DNA from: Bacteroidales bacterium
Lineage (GTDB): Bacteria; Bacteroidota; Bacteroidia; Bacteroidales; WCHB1-69
DNA: 23,067 nt
Direction: 5' to 3'
Assembly (NCBI GenBank): GCA_031266895.1
Contig: JAISAD010000175.1
Location: forward strand, 1 to 23,067
Part shown: piece by piece, positions 22,222 through 23,067 of the stretch
How the letters are laid out: every line of letters begins with the position of its first letter
Position numbering within the stretch: position 1 is the first letter of the stretch
The notes under the pieces: generated by a model
What the model saw: the letters and a program-made list of their open reading frames with translations, nothing else
Database searches by the model: none
Told to the model about the DNA's origin: nothing
Program-made: the position numbers and the translations under genes

Positions 22222-23067
22222 TTATTTTGATTTCTGAGCTTCTCTTAAAATCATTAGAGTTCCATTTACATTAACGGATTGCAGTTTTCCCTTGTAGTAG
22301 AAAGTGTAGTAGTAAGTGCCGTCCGGGCAGTTTTCGCCGCCGAAAGCCTTGTGTCCTACTGTAATATCTCCGTCTTTTACATAAGTGTCGTAGTTTTCGG
22401 CTTCATATACCTTTTTGCCCCAGCGATTAAAGATGGCCAGCAAATTGGTGCGAAACTGTGAAGGGTCATCGGAATTAATGCGGGTATTCAAATTTTCGAT
22501 AGCAAATACATCGTTTAATCCGTCACCGTTTGGCGTGATGACATTCGGAAACATCAGATCTGCCTCTATGCTGACGAGATGTGCAATCCGGTCGTTGCAC
22601 CCCAGCCCGTTGCTCACATAAAAGACCACTTCATAATCTCCCCACTCATCATAATGGTGCGTGGGCGAATAGCTTGAAGAGTCTATGGTGCCGTCTCCGA
22701 AATCCCAGTACCATACTGTATTTTCGTCGGCCAGGATGGTGGTATCTGCAAAATTGAGGAAATAGATGCCGCTGTCGGAGAGGAATGCCGTTTCGGGAAT
22801 AGCTATAAATTCGACATGCGGCTGCAATACGCTATGGATATAGTCAGGCTTCATTAGAGAATCGATACAGCCCGTACTGGTAGTGGCAATCAACAATATA
22901 TGATAATTACCCTGCTGCGTAAACTCAATTTTCGGTTCAGGCTCCTGCGATACAAACTGCAAGCGTCCATCCTCATCATACACTTCCCATGAATAGCTGA
23001 CCTCAATATCGGTATAAGGATGCACATGATTGTCGAAATCGGTCAGGTTATGCATCTGCACGCTCAA
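22222..23067 (-). CDS. PKD-containing protein with gliding-motility-associated / T9SS type B C-terminal domain, 3' part (5' end outside window)
   Basis: The frame is open to the right edge (its first codon there is TTG), so this is the C-terminal 281 residues of a larger exported protein. At least one PKD domain is visible with the WYWDFGDGTIDSSSYSPTHHY signature (about residues 118-138) followed by GDYEVVFYVSNGLGC. An earlier similar unit (SYSWEVYDEDGRLQF...GNYHILLIATTSTGC, about 24-67) is probably a preceding PKD-like repeat. The C terminus is the T9SS type B sorting domain: FPNVITPNGDGLNDVFAIEN (about 173-192), then LAIFNRWGKKVYEAENY, CPDGTYYYTFYYKG and a final VNGTLMILR. Such proteins are exported to the cell surface or environment, often as adhesins. 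Gene not identified further. Confidence 0.9.
   Translation of the reverse strand: MSVQMHNLTDFDNHVHPYTDIEVSYSWEVYDEDGRLQFVSQEPEPKIEFTQQGNYHILLIATTSTGCIDSLMKPDYIHSVLQPHVEFIAIPETAFLSDSGIYFLNFADTTILADENTVWYWDFGDGTIDSSSYSPTHHYDEWGDYEVVFYVSNGLGCNDRIAHLVSIEADLMFPNVITPNGDGLNDVFAIENLNTRINSDDPSQFRTNLLAIFNRWGKKVYEAENYDTYVKDGDITVGHKAFGGENCPDGTYYYTFYYKGKLQSVNVNGTLMILREAQKSK

Noticed and set aside
21831..22274. Open frame of 147 codons opposite the HAD gene and the T9SS type B gene
   Set aside because: It crosses the HAD promoter and two real genes on the other strand; no motif.

Overview
The window looks like a chromosomal segment of a Bacteroidota (Bacteroidetes) bacterium, most likely order Bacteroidales or a close relative. 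Signs seen in the sequence are: repeated TAnnTTTG-type -7 boxes just upstream of genes; secreted proteins ending in type IX secretion (T9SS) sorting domains of type A and type B; tandem OmpH/Skp genes; a cytochrome bd oxidase (cydAB); and AT-rich spacers with weak Shine-Dalgarno signals. I see no IS element, phage, integrase, CRISPR array or rRNA. Most genes are housekeeping or envelope functions.

Layout. 1-1984 (+): the 3' end of cydA (cut by the window edge), complete cydB, and a strong terminator. 2045-4377 (+): a compact cassette of ECF sigma factor, overlapping single-TM putative anti-sigma factor, small exported protein and probable outer-membrane beta-barrel. 4395-6151 (-): a GT-A-like glycosyltransferase and a TatD-family hydrolase. 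6237-7139 (+): a bile acid:sodium symporter-like (SBF) transporter, divergent from tatD with closely packed -7 boxes. 7399-9005 (+): three tandem OmpH/Skp paralogues behind a leader of about 130 nt with three possible hairpins. 9193-10974 (+): a T9SS type A cargo protein. 10980-11822 (-): an NlpC/P60-LysM cell-wall hydrolase. 12042-12113 (+): initiator tRNA-fMet with a very strong terminator. 12289-13164 (+): an LpxL/HtrB-like lipid A acyltransferase, tail to tail with asd (13167-14168, -). 14394-16400 (+): a large exported FN3 protein whose gene carries an in-frame run of 11 G and a run of 9 T in its signal peptide. 16516-17847 (-): a PaaK-like adenylate-forming ligase. 17932-21141 (-): an exbB-exbD-tonB-folC operon. 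21294-22166 (-): a HAD hydrolase. 22222-23067 (-): the 3' part of a PKD / T9SS type B protein, cut by the window edge.

Functional picture. The theme is envelope biogenesis and energetics: bd-type respiration, TonB-dependent transport energisation, periplasmic chaperones, lipid A acylation, wall remodelling, lysine/threonine/methionine and (if DAP-type) cell-wall precursor synthesis through Asd, and T9SS-exported proteins. The most provocative observation is the G11 tract in the 14394-16400 gene. A one-base loss or gain would stop translation at about residue 480 and remove the FN3 and C-terminal domains, so it is a candidate contingency (phase-variable) locus. Second-tier items are the structured ompH leader, the sigma/anti-sigma/barrel cassette, and the inverted repeats between asd and the G11 gene.
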